From Mycobacterium sp. E796 (lineage in GTDB: Bacteria > Actinomycetota > Actinomycetes > Mycobacteriales > Mycobacteriaceae): DNA of 49,620 bases. The stretch spans positions 1 to 49,620 of the forward strand of contig NZ_LZKK01000311.1 in the NCBI RefSeq assembly GCF_001672815.1, in the 5' to 3' direction. Below the pieces are notes generated by a model. It had not been told where the DNA came from. It was given only the letters and a program-made list of their open reading frames with translations, and ran no database searches. This document shows positions 28,301 to 40,690 of this stretch, piece after piece. The number at the start of each line of letters is the position of its first letter. Positions within the stretch are counted from its first letter, which is position 1. The position numbers and the translations under genes are program-made.

Positions 28301-30499
28301 CTGCTCGACCGCGACCGGGTTGGCGCCGACGACTCGTTCTTCGACCTGGGCGGCCACTCGCTGCTCGCGACGAAGTTGGTCGCGTCGGTGCGTAACGCGT
28401 TCGGCGTCGACATAGGCGTGCGCGAGGCTTTCGAACTCGCGACGGTGGCGCGGCTCGCCGCGCACATCGACGCCGCCGATCAGACGTCGGCGCGGCCACG
28501 GCTGATCGCGCTGGACCGCCGCGGGCCGGTCCCGCTCTCGTCGTCGCAGCTGCGTAGCTGGTTCACGTATCGCTTCGACGGGCCCAACGCCGTCAACAAC
28601 ATTCCGTTCGCGGCGGCGTTGCGGGGCCCCTGCGACACCGACGCGCTGGCTGCGGCCGTCACCGACGTCGTGACCCGGCACGAGATCCTGCGCACCACCT
28701 ACCGCGAGATCGACGGCGTCCCGCACCAGATCGTCCACCCGCCCGCCGAGGTTCCGGTGCGCCGCGCCGACGGGCCCGACGAGGAATGGCTTGGGGCCCA
28801 ACTGGATACCGAGCGCCGCTACGTCTTCGACCTGGAGACCGACCTGCCGATCCGGGCAGCGGTGCTGGGCACGCCGGACCGGAGCGTCCTGTCGGTGGTC
28901 ATGCACCACATCGCCGGCGATCACTGGTCCGCCGGTGTGCTGTTCACCGACCTGCTCACCGCGTACCGCGCCCGCCGCGCCGGCCGAACCCCCGAGTGGG
29001 AACCGCTGCCGGTGCAATACGCCGACTACGCCGCGTGGCAGGCGGCGCTGCTGGACTACAGCGCCGGCATCGCCGGACCGCAGCGCGACTACTGGACCCG
29101 CCAACTCGAGGGGCTGGCCGAAGACAACGGTTTGCGTCCAGACTTCCCACGGCCGGCCGCGCTCACCGGCGCCGGTGCTGCCGTCGAGTTCGGCTTCGGC
29201 GCCGCAACCCGCGCCAAGCTGACCGCCCTGGCCCGCGAGCTCGGCATCACCGAGTTCATGCTCCTGCAGGCCGCCGTTGCGGTGGTGCTGCACAAGGCCG
29301 GCGGCGGCACGGATGTCCCGCTCGGCAGCCCGGTCGCCGGCCGCAACGAATCCGATCTGGACCGCCTCGTCGGGTTTTTCATCAACATCGTGGTGTTGCG
29401 GAATGACCTGCGTGGCAACCCCACACTGCGCGAGCTGCTGCAGCGGACCAGGGACATGGCGCTGGCCGCGTACGCACATCAGGACCTGCCGTTCGACCAG
29501 GTGGTGGACGCCGTCAGGCCCGCCCGGTCGCTGTCGCGCAACCCGCTGTTCGACGTGGTGGTGCACGTTCGCGAACAGTTGCCGCAAGACCGGGTGATCG
29601 ACAGCGGTCCGGACGGCGACACCACGTTCACCGCGCTGGAGCCGGACTTCGACGTGGCGCACGCCGACATGTCGGTCAACTTCTTCGCGTCCGAAGACGG
29701 CTACCGCGGCCACGTCATCTATCGCCCCGAGCTGTACCGGCGCGCCACCGCGGAACGGTTCGCCGAGTGGCTGATCCGCGTCATCGAGGCGTTCGCCGAC
29801 GACCCTGACCAACGGTTGCGCCACGTCGAGATCGCCAACGCGCAAGAAAGAGCGCGGATTCTGGCCCGGGCCACCGCGGGCGACGGGGCAGCTCGGGTGT
29901 ACCTGCTGGACGCCTGGCTGAACCCCGTCCCGACCGGGGTGGCGGGCGACGTCTACTACGGTGGCGGCGCGGCGGTCATCGGCCGGCTGGCGCGGGCGTC
30001 GCTCACCGCGACCCGCTTCGTCGCCGATCCGTTTGCCGCCCAACCGGGTTCGAGGCTGTACCGCAACGGCGAACGCGGCATGTGGACCGACGACGGTCAA
30101 CTCCAGTTGGTCGCCGACATCGAGCGACCCGCACCGACGCCGGCACCCGGGGGCCCGGCCGAACCGCCCGACACCGCCACCGAGCGGGCGCTCGCCGAAA
30201 TCCTCGCCGACATGCTCGACACCTGCGAAATCGGGCGGCACGACGAGTTTTTCAATCTCGGCGGGGACAGCATCCTCGCCGTGCGTGTCGCCGCGCGGGC
30301 CCGCGATGCCGGCATGCCGCTGACCCCTCGGATGATTTTCGAGCATCCCGTGCTCCACGAGCTCGCCGCCGCCCTGGACGCCAAGTCGACGGCCGAAAGC
30401 GAACCCGAGAACGGCGGCTCCCACGCGCCGATGAGCACTTCGGGGCTTTCCGCAGACGAGCTGGCGGCCCTGACCTCGTCCTGGGGTGATCGGCCGTGA
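25346..30499 (+). CDS. mbtE: Mycobactin NRPS MbtE (C-A-PCP-C-A relic-PCP)
   Basis: 1717 residues. First condensation domain (HHIAWDDGS near 169), adenylation about 475-960 ([14 protein letters not shown] near 611; GKIDRAALP), carrier Ser1005 (LGGHSLLA), second condensation-type domain (HHIAGDHWS from His1187), then about 75 residues (1518-1592) resembling only the A5-A8 part of an adenylation domain, and a second carrier Ser1642 (LGGDSILA). It adds a hydroxylated lysine during mycobactin assembly. The remnant lacks the ATP-binding loop and catalytic Lys, so it cannot activate an amino acid. Stop overlaps the mbtF GTG (GTGA). Confidence 0.95.
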   Translation: MTDIADTGARLELLRRRLADRGLSADTGETAAPADDRLSDGQARMWFVHLADPSGALLNVCVSYRIAGDIDLARLHDAVDAVARRHPVLRTTYTVGDDGTPRPSMHDDLRPGWAQHDLTDLSEHARRLRLEVLAQREFSTPFDLSADAPLRITAVRIAADEHVLLLVAHHIAWDDGSWRIFFGDLTNAYEGAELASYRPAAPSVPDTTKADLDYWRAVMADPPEPLELPGPAGTTMPTNWRAARSELRLSGDTAQRVIALARDTGCTPYMVLLAVFGALMHRYTHSDDFLVAAPVLNRGAETDDAIGYFGNTVALRLRPRPAMSFRELLKSTRDVATGAFAHQRVGLDRAVRELNPDRRHGAERMTRVSFGFREPDGGGFRPPGVECERYGLRSNLTQLPLGFMVEFDSTGALVEAEHLLEILDPALVRQMLHHFAVLLDDALAAPDRPLAGLALLDEADADWLRKVSHGEAFQTAPKTLADLVSEQAARTPDAVAVAYEGRRFTYRDINEAANRLAHWLIEKGIGSEDRVAVLLDKSPDLVVTAVGIAKSGAVYVPVDPSYPRDRLEFILDDCDAKLVLREPVAGLAAYRADDPTDADRVRPLRPENTAYLIYTSGTTGLPKGVAVPHRPVAEYFVWFKGEYGVDHTDRLLQVASPSFDVSIAEIFGTLACGSRMVIPRPGGLNDIGYLTALLREEGITAMHFVPSLLGLFLSLPGVNQWRTLQRVPIGGEPLPGEVADKFHATFDALLHNFYGPTETVINASRFKVEGPQGTRIVPIGRPKINTTMHLLDDSLRPVPDGVIGEIYLGGTHLAHGYHRRARLTAERFVADPFNPGARMYRTGDLARRNADGDVEFVGRADEQVKIRGFRIELGDVAAAISVDPTVGQAVVVVSDLPGLGKSLVGYVTPAAGTSEVDLDRIRARVAAALPEYMVPAAYVVLDEIPITAHGKIDRAALPTPEVSSGAEFREPGSATERRVAELFAELLDRDRVGADDSFFDLGGHSLLATKLVASVRNAFGVDIGVREAFELATVARLAAHIDAADQTSARPRLIALDRRGPVPLSSSQLRSWFTYRFDGPNAVNNIPFAAALRGPCDTDALAAAVTDVVTRHEILRTTYREIDGVPHQIVHPPAEVPVRRADGPDEEWLGAQLDTERRYVFDLETDLPIRAAVLGTPDRSVLSVVMHHIAGDHWSAGVLFTDLLTAYRARRAGRTPEWEPLPVQYADYAAWQAALLDYSAGIAGPQRDYWTRQLEGLAEDNGLRPDFPRPAALTGAGAAVEFGFGAATRAKLTALARELGITEFMLLQAAVAVVLHKAGGGTDVPLGSPVAGRNESDLDRLVGFFINIVVLRNDLRGNPTLRELLQRTRDMALAAYAHQDLPFDQVVDAVRPARSLSRNPLFDVVVHVREQLPQDRVIDSGPDGDTTFTALEPDFDVAHADMSVNFFASEDGYRGHVIYRPELYRRATAERFAEWLIRVIEAFADDPDQRLRHVEIANAQERARILARATAGDGAARVYLLDAWLNPVPTGVAGDVYYGGGAAVIGRLARASLTATRFVADPFAAQPGSRLYRNGERGMWTDDGQLQLVADIERPAPTPAPGGPAEPPDTATERALAEILADMLDTCEIGRHDEFFNLGGDSILAVRVAARARDAGMPLTPRMIFEHPVLHELAAALDAKSTAESEPENGGSHAPMSTSGLSADELAALTSSWGDRP

Positions 30500-33400
30500 C
30501 CCGAGCCGACCCGCGGCCGGCCATCGAGGATGTTATGGCGCTCAGCCCCCTGCAGCAGGGGCTGTTCTCGATGGCGACGCTGGCGTCCGAAGACGGCTCG
30601 GGCGCCGACCCGTACGTCATCGCGATGGCCGCCGATGTGGTGGGTTCGCTCGACGTCGCGTTGTTGCGCGAGTGCGCCGCGACGCTGCTGATACGGCATC
30701 CCAACCTGCGGGCAAGCTTCATCCACGGCGACCTGAGCCGGCCCGTCCAGGTGATACCGAGCAGCGCCGAGCTGCCGTGGCGGTGTGTGCCCGCCGAGCC
30801 GGACGAGGTCGAGGCGCTGGAAGCCGAAGAGCGCCAACGCCGTTTCGAGGTGGGTCGCGGCCCCCTCATCCGGTTCCTGCTCATCGAATTGCCGGAGCAG
30901 CGGTGGCATCTGGTCATCGTCGCGCACCACATCGTCATCGACGGGTGGTCGCTGCCGCTGCTGGTGTCCGAACTGCTGGCCCTGTATCGGGCCGGGGGAG
31001 ACGCCGCCGCGCTGCCGCCACCGCCGCGGCCGTATCGCGACTACATCGGCTGGCTGGCCAACCGGGACCACGCCGCCAGCCGCGCCTTGTGGGCCGAGCA
31101 CCTCGGCGGCACGGACGGGCCCACCCTGCTCTCGCCGGCGCTGACCGCCACCCCGCCAGCGGCGGGCGTACCGCGTCGCACCACGCTGCGCCTCGACCCC
31201 GAGGCCACCGCCGCGCTGGCCGACGCCGCCCGCACCCGCGGTGTCACCCTCAACACGCTCATCCAAATGGCCTGGGCGACAATACTATCGGTCTTCACCG
31301 ACCGCGACGACGTGACGTTCGGCGTCACCGTGTCGGGCAGGCCGGGCGAACTGCCGGGCGTCGAATCGATGGTCGGCATGTTCATCAACACCGTCCCGTT
31401 GCGGGTCCGCCTGGACCCGCGCAAGCCCGCCGGAACGCAATGCCTTGCGTTGCAACGCGAATCCGCCGCGCTGCGGGACCACAGCTACCTGGGTCACGCC
31501 GAGCTGCGAGCCATCGCCGGCGTCGGTGAGATGTTCGACACCCTGCTGGTGTACGAAAACTTCCCGCCCGGTGAGGTCGTAGGGGCCACCGAATTCGTCG
31601 CGAACGGCGCGACCTTCCGTCCGGTGGCGCTGGAGAGCGTGTCGCATTTCCCGGTGACCATCGCCGCCCACCCGAGCGTCGACGGGCTCACGGTGCTAAT
31701 CGAGGTGCTCGACGGTGCGCTGGGCGCGATGGCGCCCGAAGGCCTCGGCGATCGGCTGCTGGCCGTGGTGCAGCGGTTGGTGGACAAGTGGGACCGGCCG
31801 CTGCGCGAGGTCGACATCCTGCTCGACGGCGAGCGCGACCCGGCCCCCGTGGACCTGCCGGCTCCGGCGGTCGCGGTGCACGCCCGCTTCGCCCAAATCG
31901 CAACCGCGCAACCCGATTCGACGGCGGTCGGCTGGAAAGACGGGCGGCTGACCTACGGTGAGCTCGACGCGCTTGCCGATCGGCTGGCGGCCACACTGCA
32001 GCGCGCGGGCGCGGTCAGCGAGACCCCAGTGGCGGTCATGCTTCGCCGCGGCCCGCTCTATGTGGCCGCCATGCTGGCCGTCCTCAAAGCAGGCGGCATG
32101 ATCGTGCCGCTGGACCCGGGCATGCCGGGCGAGCGGATCGCCGAGATCCTGCGCCAGACGTCGGCTCCGATCGTCGTCGACGAGGAATTCGTCGCCGATG
32201 CGACCGCCGAGTGCGCCGATCACCGGGCCGTCACGGTGCCGCCGGACCATGCGGCCTACACGGTCTTCACCTCGGGCACCACCGGCGCACCGAAGGGCGT
32301 CATCGGCACACACCGCGCGCTTGCGGCGTACGTCGACGACCACATTGAGCGCGTCCTTCGGCCCGCCGCCGCGCGCATCGGGCGACCGCTGCGCATCGCG
32401 CATGCCTGGTCGTTCACCTTCGACGCGGCGTGGCAACCGTTGGCGGCCTTGCTCGATGGGCACTCCGTGCACGTCGTCGACGACGACGATCAGCGTGACG
32501 CCGAGACGCTGGTCGACGTGATCGACCGCTTCGGCCTGGACATGATCGACACGACGCCGTCGATGTTCGGCCAGCTGCACAACGTGGGGCTGTTGAGCCG
32601 GGTGCCGCTGACGGTGCTCGCGCTCGGCGGCGAAGCCCTCGGTGTCGCAGCGTGGCGCGCGATCCAAACCGAATGCGCCCGAACGGCGATGACCGCCTTC
32701 AACTGCTACGGACCCACCGAGACCACGGTCGAGGCCGTCGTCGCGGCCATCGGCGAACACGCCCGGCCCACCATCGGGCGCCCGACCCGCAGCACCCGCG
32801 CCTACGTCCTGGACGCGTGGCTGCGGCCGGTGCCCGACGGCGCCGCCGGCGAGCTGTACCTGGCGGGCGATCAGCTGACCCGCGGCTACCTCGGGCGTGC
32901 GGCCGAAACCGCAACGCGTTTCGTCGCCGAACCGAACGGCCGGGGCACCCGGATGTACCGCACCGGAGATGTGGTGCGCCGCATGCCCGATGGTGGCCTC
33001 GAGTTCCTCGGGCGCAGCGACGACCAGCTCAAGATCCGCGGTTTCCGCGTCGAGCCCGGTGAGATCGTCGCCGTGCTTTGCGGCCACGGCGCAGTGCGCG
33101 GCGCCCACGTGATGACCCGCCACCACGCCAATGGGCCGCGGCTGACCGCCTATGTGGCAAGCGGCCCCGACCGGCCGGCGGTGGCCGAACTGCGCGCGAT
33201 GCTGCTCGACCGGCTGCCGCGCTACCTGGTGCCTCATCACATCGTCGTCCTGGACGAGATGCCGCTGACCCCGCACGGGAAGATCGACGAAAAGGCTTTT
33301 CTGACAACCGATGTCGTTGATGGCCCCGCCGTCCCGCCCGATACGCCGACCGAGGCGGCGCTGGCCCAGGCGTTCACCGACGTCTTGGGCGGCGCCGACG

Positions 33401-34836
33401 TCGACGTCACGGCGAGCTTTCTGGAGCTGGGCCTGGACAGCATCTCGGCCCTGTCGGTCGTGCAGGCCGCCCGCCGTCGCGGTCTGGCGCTGCGGGCGCG
33501 GTCGATGGTGCAGTGTGACAGCATCCGCGAACTCGCGGCGGCGATCGACTCCGACGCCGCCCGGCACGCGGCCCCGGACGGCGCGGAACAGTCCGGCGAA
33601 CCGATCCCGGTGTTGCCCAGCGTTCATTGGCTCTACCAGCACGGCGATGCCCGACGGCTCGCGCAGACCGAAGTCATCAGGCTGCCCGACACGATCACCC
33701 GAGACGGGCTGGAGGCCCTGCTGCGTGCAGTCATCGACGGGCACGAGGTGCTGCGATGCCGGCTGGACCGCGACGCGATGACGCTTGTCGCACAACCGAA
33801 CGTCGACATCCTCGGCGAGGCGTGGGTGAGCGGCGAGCCGACCAACGACGTCGCCAAGCATGTCCTCGAGGCGGTGGAAAGCCTCGACCCGCAGGCCGGT
33901 CGGCTGCTGTCCGCGGTGTGGCTGCGCCGACCGGACGAGCCCGGGCTGCTGGTGCTGACGGCCCATGTGCTGGCGATGGACCCGGCCTCCTGGCGCATCG
34001 TGCTGGGCGAGCTCGATGCCGGCCTGCACGCCCTCGACGCGGGACGCGCGCCCACGCCGGCCCGCGAGCACACCACCTACCGGCAGTGGTCGCGCCTACT
34101 CGCCGAGCGGGCGAAAACACTGAACACCGAAGCCTTTTGGGCCGCCGAATTGCGAGGCGCCGATCCGCCGCTGGGCGCCCGCCGGTTGCGGCCCCAGACC
34201 GACCGCGCCGGCGACCTGGCGGTCACCGTCTCGGCCTGCGGGCCCGAGCTCACCGGGCGGCTGCTCGCGGCGGCGCAGCCGATCGGCGAACTGCTGATCA
34301 CCGCGGCCGCCCGCACGGTCACCGCGTGGCGGCGGCGACGCGGTCAGCACACCCCGGCGCCGCTGCTGGCGCTGGAGACGCACGGCCGCACGGAAATCGG
34401 GCTCGACACCGATACCGGCGACACCGTCGGGCTGCTCAGCGCGATCTACCCGTTGCGCATCCACTCCGACGGGCCCACCGACCTGGCCCGAATCCCCGGC
34501 AGCGGTGTCGATTACGGCCTGCTGCGTTACCTGCGGCCCGATACCCGGCTGAGCGAACTCCCCGAACCGCAACTGCTGCTCAACTACCTCGGCAACCTCC
34601 ACATCGGCGTCGGGGACCTCGAGCTGGATCGCGAGCTGATGGCCGAGGTCGGCCGGGTGCCCGAGCCCGAGCAGGCGGTGCGCCACGAACTGACCGTGGT
34701 GGCGGGCATCCTCTGGACCGGTGCCGCCCGCGTGCTGGCCACCCAGTGGCGGGCGCTGCCTGACATTCTGGCCGAAGCGGAAATCGCAGAGCTGCAAGGA
34801 CTTTGGATCGAGACACTGCGGGAGATGGCGGAATGA
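30496..34836 (+). CDS. mbtF: Mycobactin NRPS MbtF (C-A-PCP-epimerase-like)
   Basis: 1446 residues. Condensation domain (HHIVIDGWS near 144), adenylation ([14 protein letters not shown] near 588; GKIDEKAFL), carrier Ser982 in the unusual LGLDSISAL, and a C-terminal condensation/epimerization-type domain from about 1030, with SWRIVL and the epimerase-like LLNYLGN. Its active motif reads [11 protein letters not shown] (from Ala1156): the first His of HHxxxD is Ala while His1157 and Asp1162 remain. It adds the terminal lysine that becomes the cyclic hydroxamate. Stop overlaps the mbtG start as ATGA. Confidence 0.95.
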   Translation: MTRADPRPAIEDVMALSPLQQGLFSMATLASEDGSGADPYVIAMAADVVGSLDVALLRECAATLLIRHPNLRASFIHGDLSRPVQVIPSSAELPWRCVPAEPDEVEALEAEERQRRFEVGRGPLIRFLLIELPEQRWHLVIVAHHIVIDGWSLPLLVSELLALYRAGGDAAALPPPPRPYRDYIGWLANRDHAASRALWAEHLGGTDGPTLLSPALTATPPAAGVPRRTTLRLDPEATAALADAARTRGVTLNTLIQMAWATILSVFTDRDDVTFGVTVSGRPGELPGVESMVGMFINTVPLRVRLDPRKPAGTQCLALQRESAALRDHSYLGHAELRAIAGVGEMFDTLLVYENFPPGEVVGATEFVANGATFRPVALESVSHFPVTIAAHPSVDGLTVLIEVLDGALGAMAPEGLGDRLLAVVQRLVDKWDRPLREVDILLDGERDPAPVDLPAPAVAVHARFAQIATAQPDSTAVGWKDGRLTYGELDALADRLAATLQRAGAVSETPVAVMLRRGPLYVAAMLAVLKAGGMIVPLDPGMPGERIAEILRQTSAPIVVDEEFVADATAECADHRAVTVPPDHAAYTVFTSGTTGAPKGVIGTHRALAAYVDDHIERVLRPAAARIGRPLRIAHAWSFTFDAAWQPLAALLDGHSVHVVDDDDQRDAETLVDVIDRFGLDMIDTTPSMFGQLHNVGLLSRVPLTVLALGGEALGVAAWRAIQTECARTAMTAFNCYGPTETTVEAVVAAIGEHARPTIGRPTRSTRAYVLDAWLRPVPDGAAGELYLAGDQLTRGYLGRAAETATRFVAEPNGRGTRMYRTGDVVRRMPDGGLEFLGRSDDQLKIRGFRVEPGEIVAVLCGHGAVRGAHVMTRHHANGPRLTAYVASGPDRPAVAELRAMLLDRLPRYLVPHHIVVLDEMPLTPHGKIDEKAFLTTDVVDGPAVPPDTPTEAALAQAFTDVLGGADVDVTASFLELGLDSISALSVVQAARRRGLALRARSMVQCDSIRELAAAIDSDAARHAAPDGAEQSGEPIPVLPSVHWLYQHGDARRLAQTEVIRLPDTITRDGLEALLRAVIDGHEVLRCRLDRDAMTLVAQPNVDILGEAWVSGEPTNDVAKHVLEAVESLDPQAGRLLSAVWLRRPDEPGLLVLTAHVLAMDPASWRIVLGELDAGLHALDAGRAPTPAREHTTYRQWSRLLAERAKTLNTEAFWAAELRGADPPLGARRLRPQTDRAGDLAVTVSACGPELTGRLLAAAQPIGELLITAAARTVTAWRRRRGQHTPAPLLALETHGRTEIGLDTDTGDTVGLLSAIYPLRIHSDGPTDLARIPGSGVDYGLLRYLRPDTRLSELPEPQLLLNYLGNLHIGVGDLELDRELMAEVGRVPEPEQAVRHELTVVAGILWTGAARVLATQWRALPDILAEAEIAELQGLWIETLREMAE

Positions 34837-36137
34837 GCACACTTGCGATCCTCGGCGCCGGAGCCAAGGCGGTGGCCGTCGCGGCCAAGGCATCGGTGCT
34901 GCGCGACATGGGCCCCGACATCCAAGAGGTCCCCGACATCGTCGCCGTCGAACGCATCGGGGTGGCGGCCAACTGGCAGGCCAGCGGCGGATGGACCGAC
35001 GGCGCGCACCGGCTGGGCACCAGCCCGGAAAAAGACGTCGGGTTTCCCTACCGCTCTTCGCTGGTGCCGCGGCGCAACGCCGAGCTCGACGAGCGGATGA
35101 CCCGCTACAGCTGGCAGTCGTACCTGATCGCCACCGCGTCGTTCGCCGAGTGGATCGACCGGGGCCGCCCGGCGCCGACCCATCGCCGGTGGAGCCAGTA
35201 CCTCGGCTGGGTCGCCGACCAGGTCGGCCTGAACGTGGTGCACGGCGAGGTCGAACGGCTTGCGGTCGACGGCGACCGCTGGATGCTGCACACCCACGAA
35301 ACGACCGTGCACGCCGACGCCCTGATGATCACCGGCCCCGGGCAGGCCGAAAAGTCCTTGCTGCCGGGCAATCCGCGCGTGCTGTCGATCGCCCAGTTCT
35401 GGGACCGGGCCGCGGCGGACGACCGGATCAGTGCCGAGCGGGTGGCGGTGATCGGTGGCGGTGAGACCGCCGCGTCGATGCTCAATGAGCTGTTCCGGCA
35501 CCGGGTTTCCAGCATCACCGTCATCTCCCCGCAGGCGACGTTGTTCACCCGGGGCGAGGGATTCTTCGAGAACTCGCTGTTCTCCGACCCCACCGGCTGG
35601 ACCGACCTGACGCTGGACGAGCGCCGCGATGCGCTGGCGCGCACCGACCGCGGGGTTTTTTCGGCGAACGTGCAGGAGGCGCTGCTGGCCGACGACCGCA
35701 TCCACCACCTGCGCGGCCGGGTCGCCCACGCCGTGGGCCGCGACGGGCAGATCCGGCTGACGCTGTCCACCAACCGGGGCAGCGAGAACCTCGAGACGGT
35801 CCACGGTTTCGATCTGGTCATTGACGGCTCCGGCGCCGACCCGCTGTGGTTCACCTCGCTGTTCGGTCAGGACGCCCTCGATTTGCTCGAACTCGGGTTG
35901 GGTGGGCCGTTGACCGCCGACAGCCTGCAGGAGGCGATCGGCTACGACCTGGCCGTCACCGACGTAGCCCCGAAGCTGTTCCTGCCCAACCTTTCCGGAC
36001 TCACCCAGGGCCCCGGCTTTCCCAACCTGAGCTGCCTCGGGTTGCTGTCCGACCGGGTGCTGGGTGCCGCCGGGCTGTCCGCACGTTCTGGGACCCAACG
36101 AACGATGAGGAGAAGCGATGAGCACCAACCCCTTTGA
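34833..36137 (+). CDS. mbtG: Mycobactin lysine N6-monooxygenase MbtG
   Basis: 434 residues from ATG 34833 (ATGA overlap with mbtF). A start at 34803 would sit inside mbtF. It hydroxylates the lysine side-chain nitrogen to build the hydroxamate ligands. The FAD-binding motif is at the N-terminus ([16 protein letters not shown]) and the NAD(P)H-binding GGGETAAS follows VAVIG near residue 210. The C-terminus runs 20 bases into mbtH. Confidence 0.95.
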   Translation: MSTLAILGAGAKAVAVAAKASVLRDMGPDIQEVPDIVAVERIGVAANWQASGGWTDGAHRLGTSPEKDVGFPYRSSLVPRRNAELDERMTRYSWQSYLIATASFAEWIDRGRPAPTHRRWSQYLGWVADQVGLNVVHGEVERLAVDGDRWMLHTHETTVHADALMITGPGQAEKSLLPGNPRVLSIAQFWDRAAADDRISAERVAVIGGGETAASMLNELFRHRVSSITVISPQATLFTRGEGFFENSLFSDPTGWTDLTLDERRDALARTDRGVFSANVQEALLADDRIHHLRGRVAHAVGRDGQIRLTLSTNRGSENLETVHGFDLVIDGSGADPLWFTSLFGQDALDLLELGLGGPLTADSLQEAIGYDLAVTDVAPKLFLPNLSGLTQGPGFPNLSCLGLLSDRVLGAAGLSARSGTQRTMRRSDEHQPL

Positions 36138-36333
36138 TGACGACGACGGCGCCTTCTACGTGCTGATCAACGGCGAGGAGCAGCACAGCCTGTGGCCCGC
36201 GTTCGCCGAAATCCCGGACGGCTGGCGCGCGGTCTTCGGCGAAGCAAGCCGGTCGGCGTGCCTGGACTACGTCAACGAGAACTGGGCCGACCTGCGGCCC
36301 AAGACGCTGCGCGAGGCCATGGCGGGCGACTGA
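36118..36333 (+). CDS. mbtH: MbtH, adenylation-domain chaperone
   Basis: 71 residues with the complete family signature: [19 protein letters not shown] and then [19 protein letters not shown]. MbtH-like proteins bind NRPS adenylation domains and are needed for their folding or activity. Start ATG 36118 lies 20 bases inside mbtG, behind GAGGAGAAGCG. Last gene of the mbtB-H operon. Confidence 0.97.
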   Translation: MSTNPFDDDDGAFYVLINGEEQHSLWPAFAEIPDGWRAVFGEASRSACLDYVNENWADLRPKTLREAMAGD

Positions 36334-36433
36334 GCGCCGGGAGCGTGCCCGTACCGTGACCCGCCCGAGACCAAGAACAGCGGGCGCCGGAGGCAGAATC
36401 ACAACTCTTACTCACCAGGGGGAGGACCTGACT

Positions 36434-36913
36434 ATGAGAATGAAACCCTTGCAATCTTTGGCCGTCGGCGCGATAGCCATGGGCGCGGCGGCCGTCGGCG
36501 TGACGTCCGTCGCTCCCGCCGCCGCCGCACCGCTGCCACAGGATCCGCCGCCGGCGCCAGGACTGCCGAGCCCGGACCAGTTGTCCAACTTGTGCGTTCA
36601 AGCCACCGACCCCGGCGTGTCGTACACGACCAAGACCAACCTGGTCCAAAACGGTATCGCCCCGGATGAGGGCCACGTGGCAGACCATGATCTGCGAAAG
36701 GCGTACCGGAACGGAAACTTTCCGGAGACGTTCGCCGTCACGAACATTGCGCCGGCCGGCCCGAACATGGCCCAGGCCGACGTCGCCATCTCGGGTCCGA
36801 AGTTCGCCGGGCCGGTCGAAAAGCACCTCGCGTTCGTCAACGAGGGCGGCAACTGGATCCTGCAGCACGACGCCGCGATCGCCCTGATACAGGCCGCCAC
36901 CGCGACCAACTAG
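36434..36913 (+). CDS. Secreted low-molecular-weight antigen, CFP2/MTB12 paralog
   Basis: 159 residues from ATG 36434, behind GGGGGAGG. Sec signal peptide ending about ...APAAAA before PLPQDPP. The mature part aligns with the next-but-one gene (CFP2): [44 protein letters not shown]. The function of this mycobacterial family is unknown; members are abundant culture-filtrate antigens. Unlike its neighbour it has one Cys in the mature part (LSNLCVQ). It lies 100 bases after mbtH and is followed by a strong hairpin. Confidence 0.85.
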   Translation: MRMKPLQSLAVGAIAMGAAAVGVTSVAPAAAAPLPQDPPPAPGLPSPDQLSNLCVQATDPGVSYTTKTNLVQNGIAPDEGHVADHDLRKAYRNGNFPETFAVTNIAPAGPNMAQADVAISGPKFAGPVEKHLAFVNEGGNWILQHDAAIALIQAATATN

Positions 36914-36920
36914 CAAAGCC

Positions 36921-36960
36921 GAGCAGCCTGTGGCTCACACAGCACATGCACAGGCTGCTC
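36921..36960 (+). terminator. Strong hairpin between the two CFP2-type genes
   Basis: GAGCAGCCTGTG (36921-36932) and CACAGGCTGCTC (36949-36960) form a perfect 12-bp stem with a 16-base loop. Outer bases AAGCC and GGCTT can extend it across a small bulge. It begins 7 bases after the stop of the first CFP2-type gene. No T-run follows, so factor-assisted termination or mRNA stabilisation are both possible. Confidence 0.65.
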
Positions 36961-37062
36961 ACATGGCTTGGCCGTAACGTCCCGGTGCGCAAACACGAAA
37001 CAACAATCGAAAAGACGCACATTGGCACGGTCCGTCGACGCGTGCCCGCCCAAGGGGGGACC

Positions 37063-37566
37063 ATGAAAACCGTTAAATTCTTCGCCGGCGGTGCGGCAGC
37101 GCTGGCCGTCATCGGGGGAGCGGCCGCCGGCATCACGTCCATTGCGGCGCCGGGTGAGCAGGCCTCGGTGCGGCTGATCGCGGTCGGCGCGCCGTTGCCG
37201 ATGGACCCGCCCCAGGCGGTAAACGTGCCCACGGCCAATCAGTTGACCGGTCTGCTGAACAGCCTTGCCGACCCCAGCGTTTCGTTCTCCAACAAGAGCA
37301 ACCTGGTCGAAGGCGGCATCAGCGGGATCGAAGCGCACGTCGCCGACAAGAAGCTGCAGAAGGCGGCCAAGAACGGCGACCTGCCGCTGACGTTCGGCGT
37401 CTCCAACATCCAACCGACCGCAGCGGGATCCGCGACGGCCGACGTGGCGGTCTCGGGTCCCAAGCTGACCTCGCCGGTGACCCAGAACGTCACGTTCGTC
37501 AACCAGGGCGGCTGGGTGCTGTCGCGCTCCTCGGCGATGGAGTTGTTGCAGGCGGCCGGTCAGTGA
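37063..37566 (+). CDS. cfp2: Secreted antigen CFP2 (MTB12, Rv2376c-like)
   Basis: 167 residues from ATG 37063, behind CAAGGGGGGACC. Signal-peptide-like hydrophobic stretch at residues 5-28. The mature protein matches M. tuberculosis CFP2/MTB12 closely: [31 protein letters not shown], and the end [18 protein letters not shown]. Secreted T-cell antigen of unknown biochemical role. It stands just after the mbt operon, as in M. tuberculosis. Its last 7 bases overlap the converging sigma-factor gene. Confidence 0.92.
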   Translation: MKTVKFFAGGAAALAVIGGAAAGITSIAAPGEQASVRLIAVGAPLPMDPPQAVNVPTANQLTGLLNSLADPSVSFSNKSNLVEGGISGIEAHVADKKLQKAAKNGDLPLTFGVSNIQPTAAGSATADVAVSGPKLTSPVTQNVTFVNQGGWVLSRSSAMELLQAAGQ

Positions 37567-38441
37567 TCGGCGCGCACGGCGCGCAGGTCTAGTTTGGCGA
37601 TCCGGTCCGGGTCGGCCAGCACATCGATGCTGGCCACCAGCCCGCCGCGTACCACGAATCCCATGATGGCCGTGGGCTCCCCGGCAACGAATATGACCGC
37701 GCCGGCGGCGCCGTTGACAATCGCCGGGCGCACCTCGCGCTCCGGTCCGGCGTAGCCGCGGGCGAGTTTGGCCACGGCTGCCGCGCCCTCGGCGCGGAAC
37801 ATGTTGGCGCCCTTGCCGAAATCGCCGCGCAAGACGACACCGGGATCGAGCACCGACACCAGCCGGTCGAAATCGCCGGCGCGGCCCGCGGCGAAGAACG
37901 CGTCGACGGCCTCACGTTGCGCGGCGACGCCGCCGTCGGGCGCCGGATCGGCCTCTTGGATGCGGCGACGCGCCCGGCTGGCCAGCTTGCGGGTCGCCTC
38001 CGGCGTCCGTTCCACGATGGGCGCGATCTGGTCGAACGGGACGGCGAACACGTCGTGCAGCACGAAGGCCAGCCGCTCGGCCGGCGGCAGCGTGTCCAGC
38101 ACGACGAACAACGCCAGCCCCACGGCGTCGGCGAGCATCGCCCGGTGTTCGGGGTCGAATTCGCCCTCGGCATCGACGATCGGATCCGGCAGCTGCCCGA
38201 CCGGCTCCTCCCGGCCGCGCCCATGGCGGTCGCGCAACGCATTCAGGCAGATGCGGGCCACCACGGTGGTCAGCCAGGCGTCGAGGTTCGCGATGTCCCC
38301 AGCGCCGCTGAGCCGCAGCCACGCCTCCTGCACGGCATCCTGGGCGTCGTCGACCGAGCCCAGCATGCGGTAGGCGAGGGCGCCCAGCCTCGGCCGCGCG
38401 GCCTCGAAGCGCGCGGACAGCGAATCGTCCGCCGCTGTCAC
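37560..38441 (-). CDS. ECF41-type RNA polymerase sigma factor
   Basis: 293 residues from GTG 38441. Sigma-2 region about 10-75 ([22 protein letters not shown]), sigma-4 about 115-165 ([14 protein letters not shown]), then a SnoaL-like domain of some 110 residues, the mark of ECF41 sigma factors. In this group that domain regulates activity in place of an anti-sigma factor. The near-terminal DPDRI corresponds to a conserved NPDKL-like motif. Its GTG overlaps the stop of the upstream carboxymuconolactone decarboxylase gene (GTGA), the partner typical of this group. Confidence 0.9.
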   Translation of the reverse strand: MTAADDSLSARFEAARPRLGALAYRMLGSVDDAQDAVQEAWLRLSGAGDIANLDAWLTTVVARICLNALRDRHGRGREEPVGQLPDPIVDAEGEFDPEHRAMLADAVGLALFVVLDTLPPAERLAFVLHDVFAVPFDQIAPIVERTPEATRKLASRARRRIQEADPAPDGGVAAQREAVDAFFAAGRAGDFDRLVSVLDPGVVLRGDFGKGANMFRAEGAAAVAKLARGYAGPEREVRPAIVNGAAGAVIFVAGEPTAIMGFVVRGGLVASIDVLADPDRIAKLDLRAVRADH

Positions 38442-39034
38442 GCGCGACCGGGCTCGGGCAGTGCGCAGACCCGATCACCGGAAAAGCCGGAGGACCCGAT
38501 GTCGAGCGCGATGTTGAACCGGGCGCGCAGGTTCCCCAGCGTGATGACGTGGGTCAGCCCGACGAGTTGCGGCGTGTCGAAGTGGGCGCGCAGCGCCTCG
38601 AAGAGCCCGTCGCTCACCTCGACCGGGGTGCGGCTGATCGCGGTGGCGTACTCCAGGATCAGCTTGTCGAGCTCCGAGAAGCACGACGCGTTGCGGTAGT
38701 CGGCCATCCCGAGCAGCTCCTCGTCGGTGATTCCCCACTGGCGGGCGATTTGTGAGCCGAGGTCGATGCAATATTCGCAGCCGACGGTGGTCGCCGATTT
38801 CAACTCGGCCAGCGCGCGCTGGCGGGGGCTGAGGATATCCAGCTTCGACTCGGCCTGCTCCAGCTTGCCGTAGGCGTTGAGCAAGCGCGGGATGTGCGCG
38901 TACATGCGCAGCGGTTCCAGCATCCCCGCCGTCTCCAGCCCGGCCATCTGCGACAGCTTGCGCCTGGTGAAGAAGAAGGCGATCTTGGTGCCCAGCGTGG
39001 CGTCGCGGTCCGAGACTCCTTGCAGCCGAGGCAT
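38438..39034 (-). CDS. Carboxymuconolactone decarboxylase / AhpD-like protein
   Basis: 198 residues from ATG 39034, behind AAGGAGGA. The AhpD-type core is recognisable: LAELKSATTVGCEYCIDLGSQ with the redox CxxC pair (CEYC). Members are peroxidase partners or act on small molecules; the substrate here is unknown. It is co-transcribed with the ECF41 sigma factor, and such genes are the usual targets of that sigma group. Confidence 0.88.
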   Translation of the reverse strand: MPRLQGVSDRDATLGTKIAFFFTRRKLSQMAGLETAGMLEPLRMYAHIPRLLNAYGKLEQAESKLDILSPRQRALAELKSATTVGCEYCIDLGSQIARQWGITDEELLGMADYRNASCFSELDKLILEYATAISRTPVEVSDGLFEALRAHFDTPQLVGLTHVITLGNLRARFNIALDIGSSGFSGDRVCALPEPGRA

Positions 39035-39067
39035 GGCGGTCCTCCTTGAATGTCGTCCTACTAGGTC

Positions 39068-39094
39068 GACACCGGGCGACGCCCAAACGTGACG
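39068..39094 (-). promoter_or_regulatory. Candidate ECF41 promoter for the decarboxylase-sigma operon
   Basis: On the minus strand CGTCACG (39094-39088), 16 bases, then TGTC (39071-39068). This resembles the ECF41 promoter form TGTCACA-N16-CGTC and lies 34 bases upstream of the decarboxylase start, as expected for autoregulation. Single-site match by eye. Confidence 0.35.
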
Positions 39095-39097
39095 CGG

Positions 39098-40620
<1,523 letters not shown>

Positions 40621-40690
40621 CCGTGCCCCCGCACCGGAGTTTGTGGACGGCCGCGTAGCCGCGGCTTAAGACGTTTCAGGAGAGTCAGGC

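Noticed and set aside
36356..36433. Upstream start of the first CFP2-type gene at 36356
   Set aside because: It places 26 polar residues ahead of the signal peptide, while ATG 36434 has GGGGGAGG at proper spacing.
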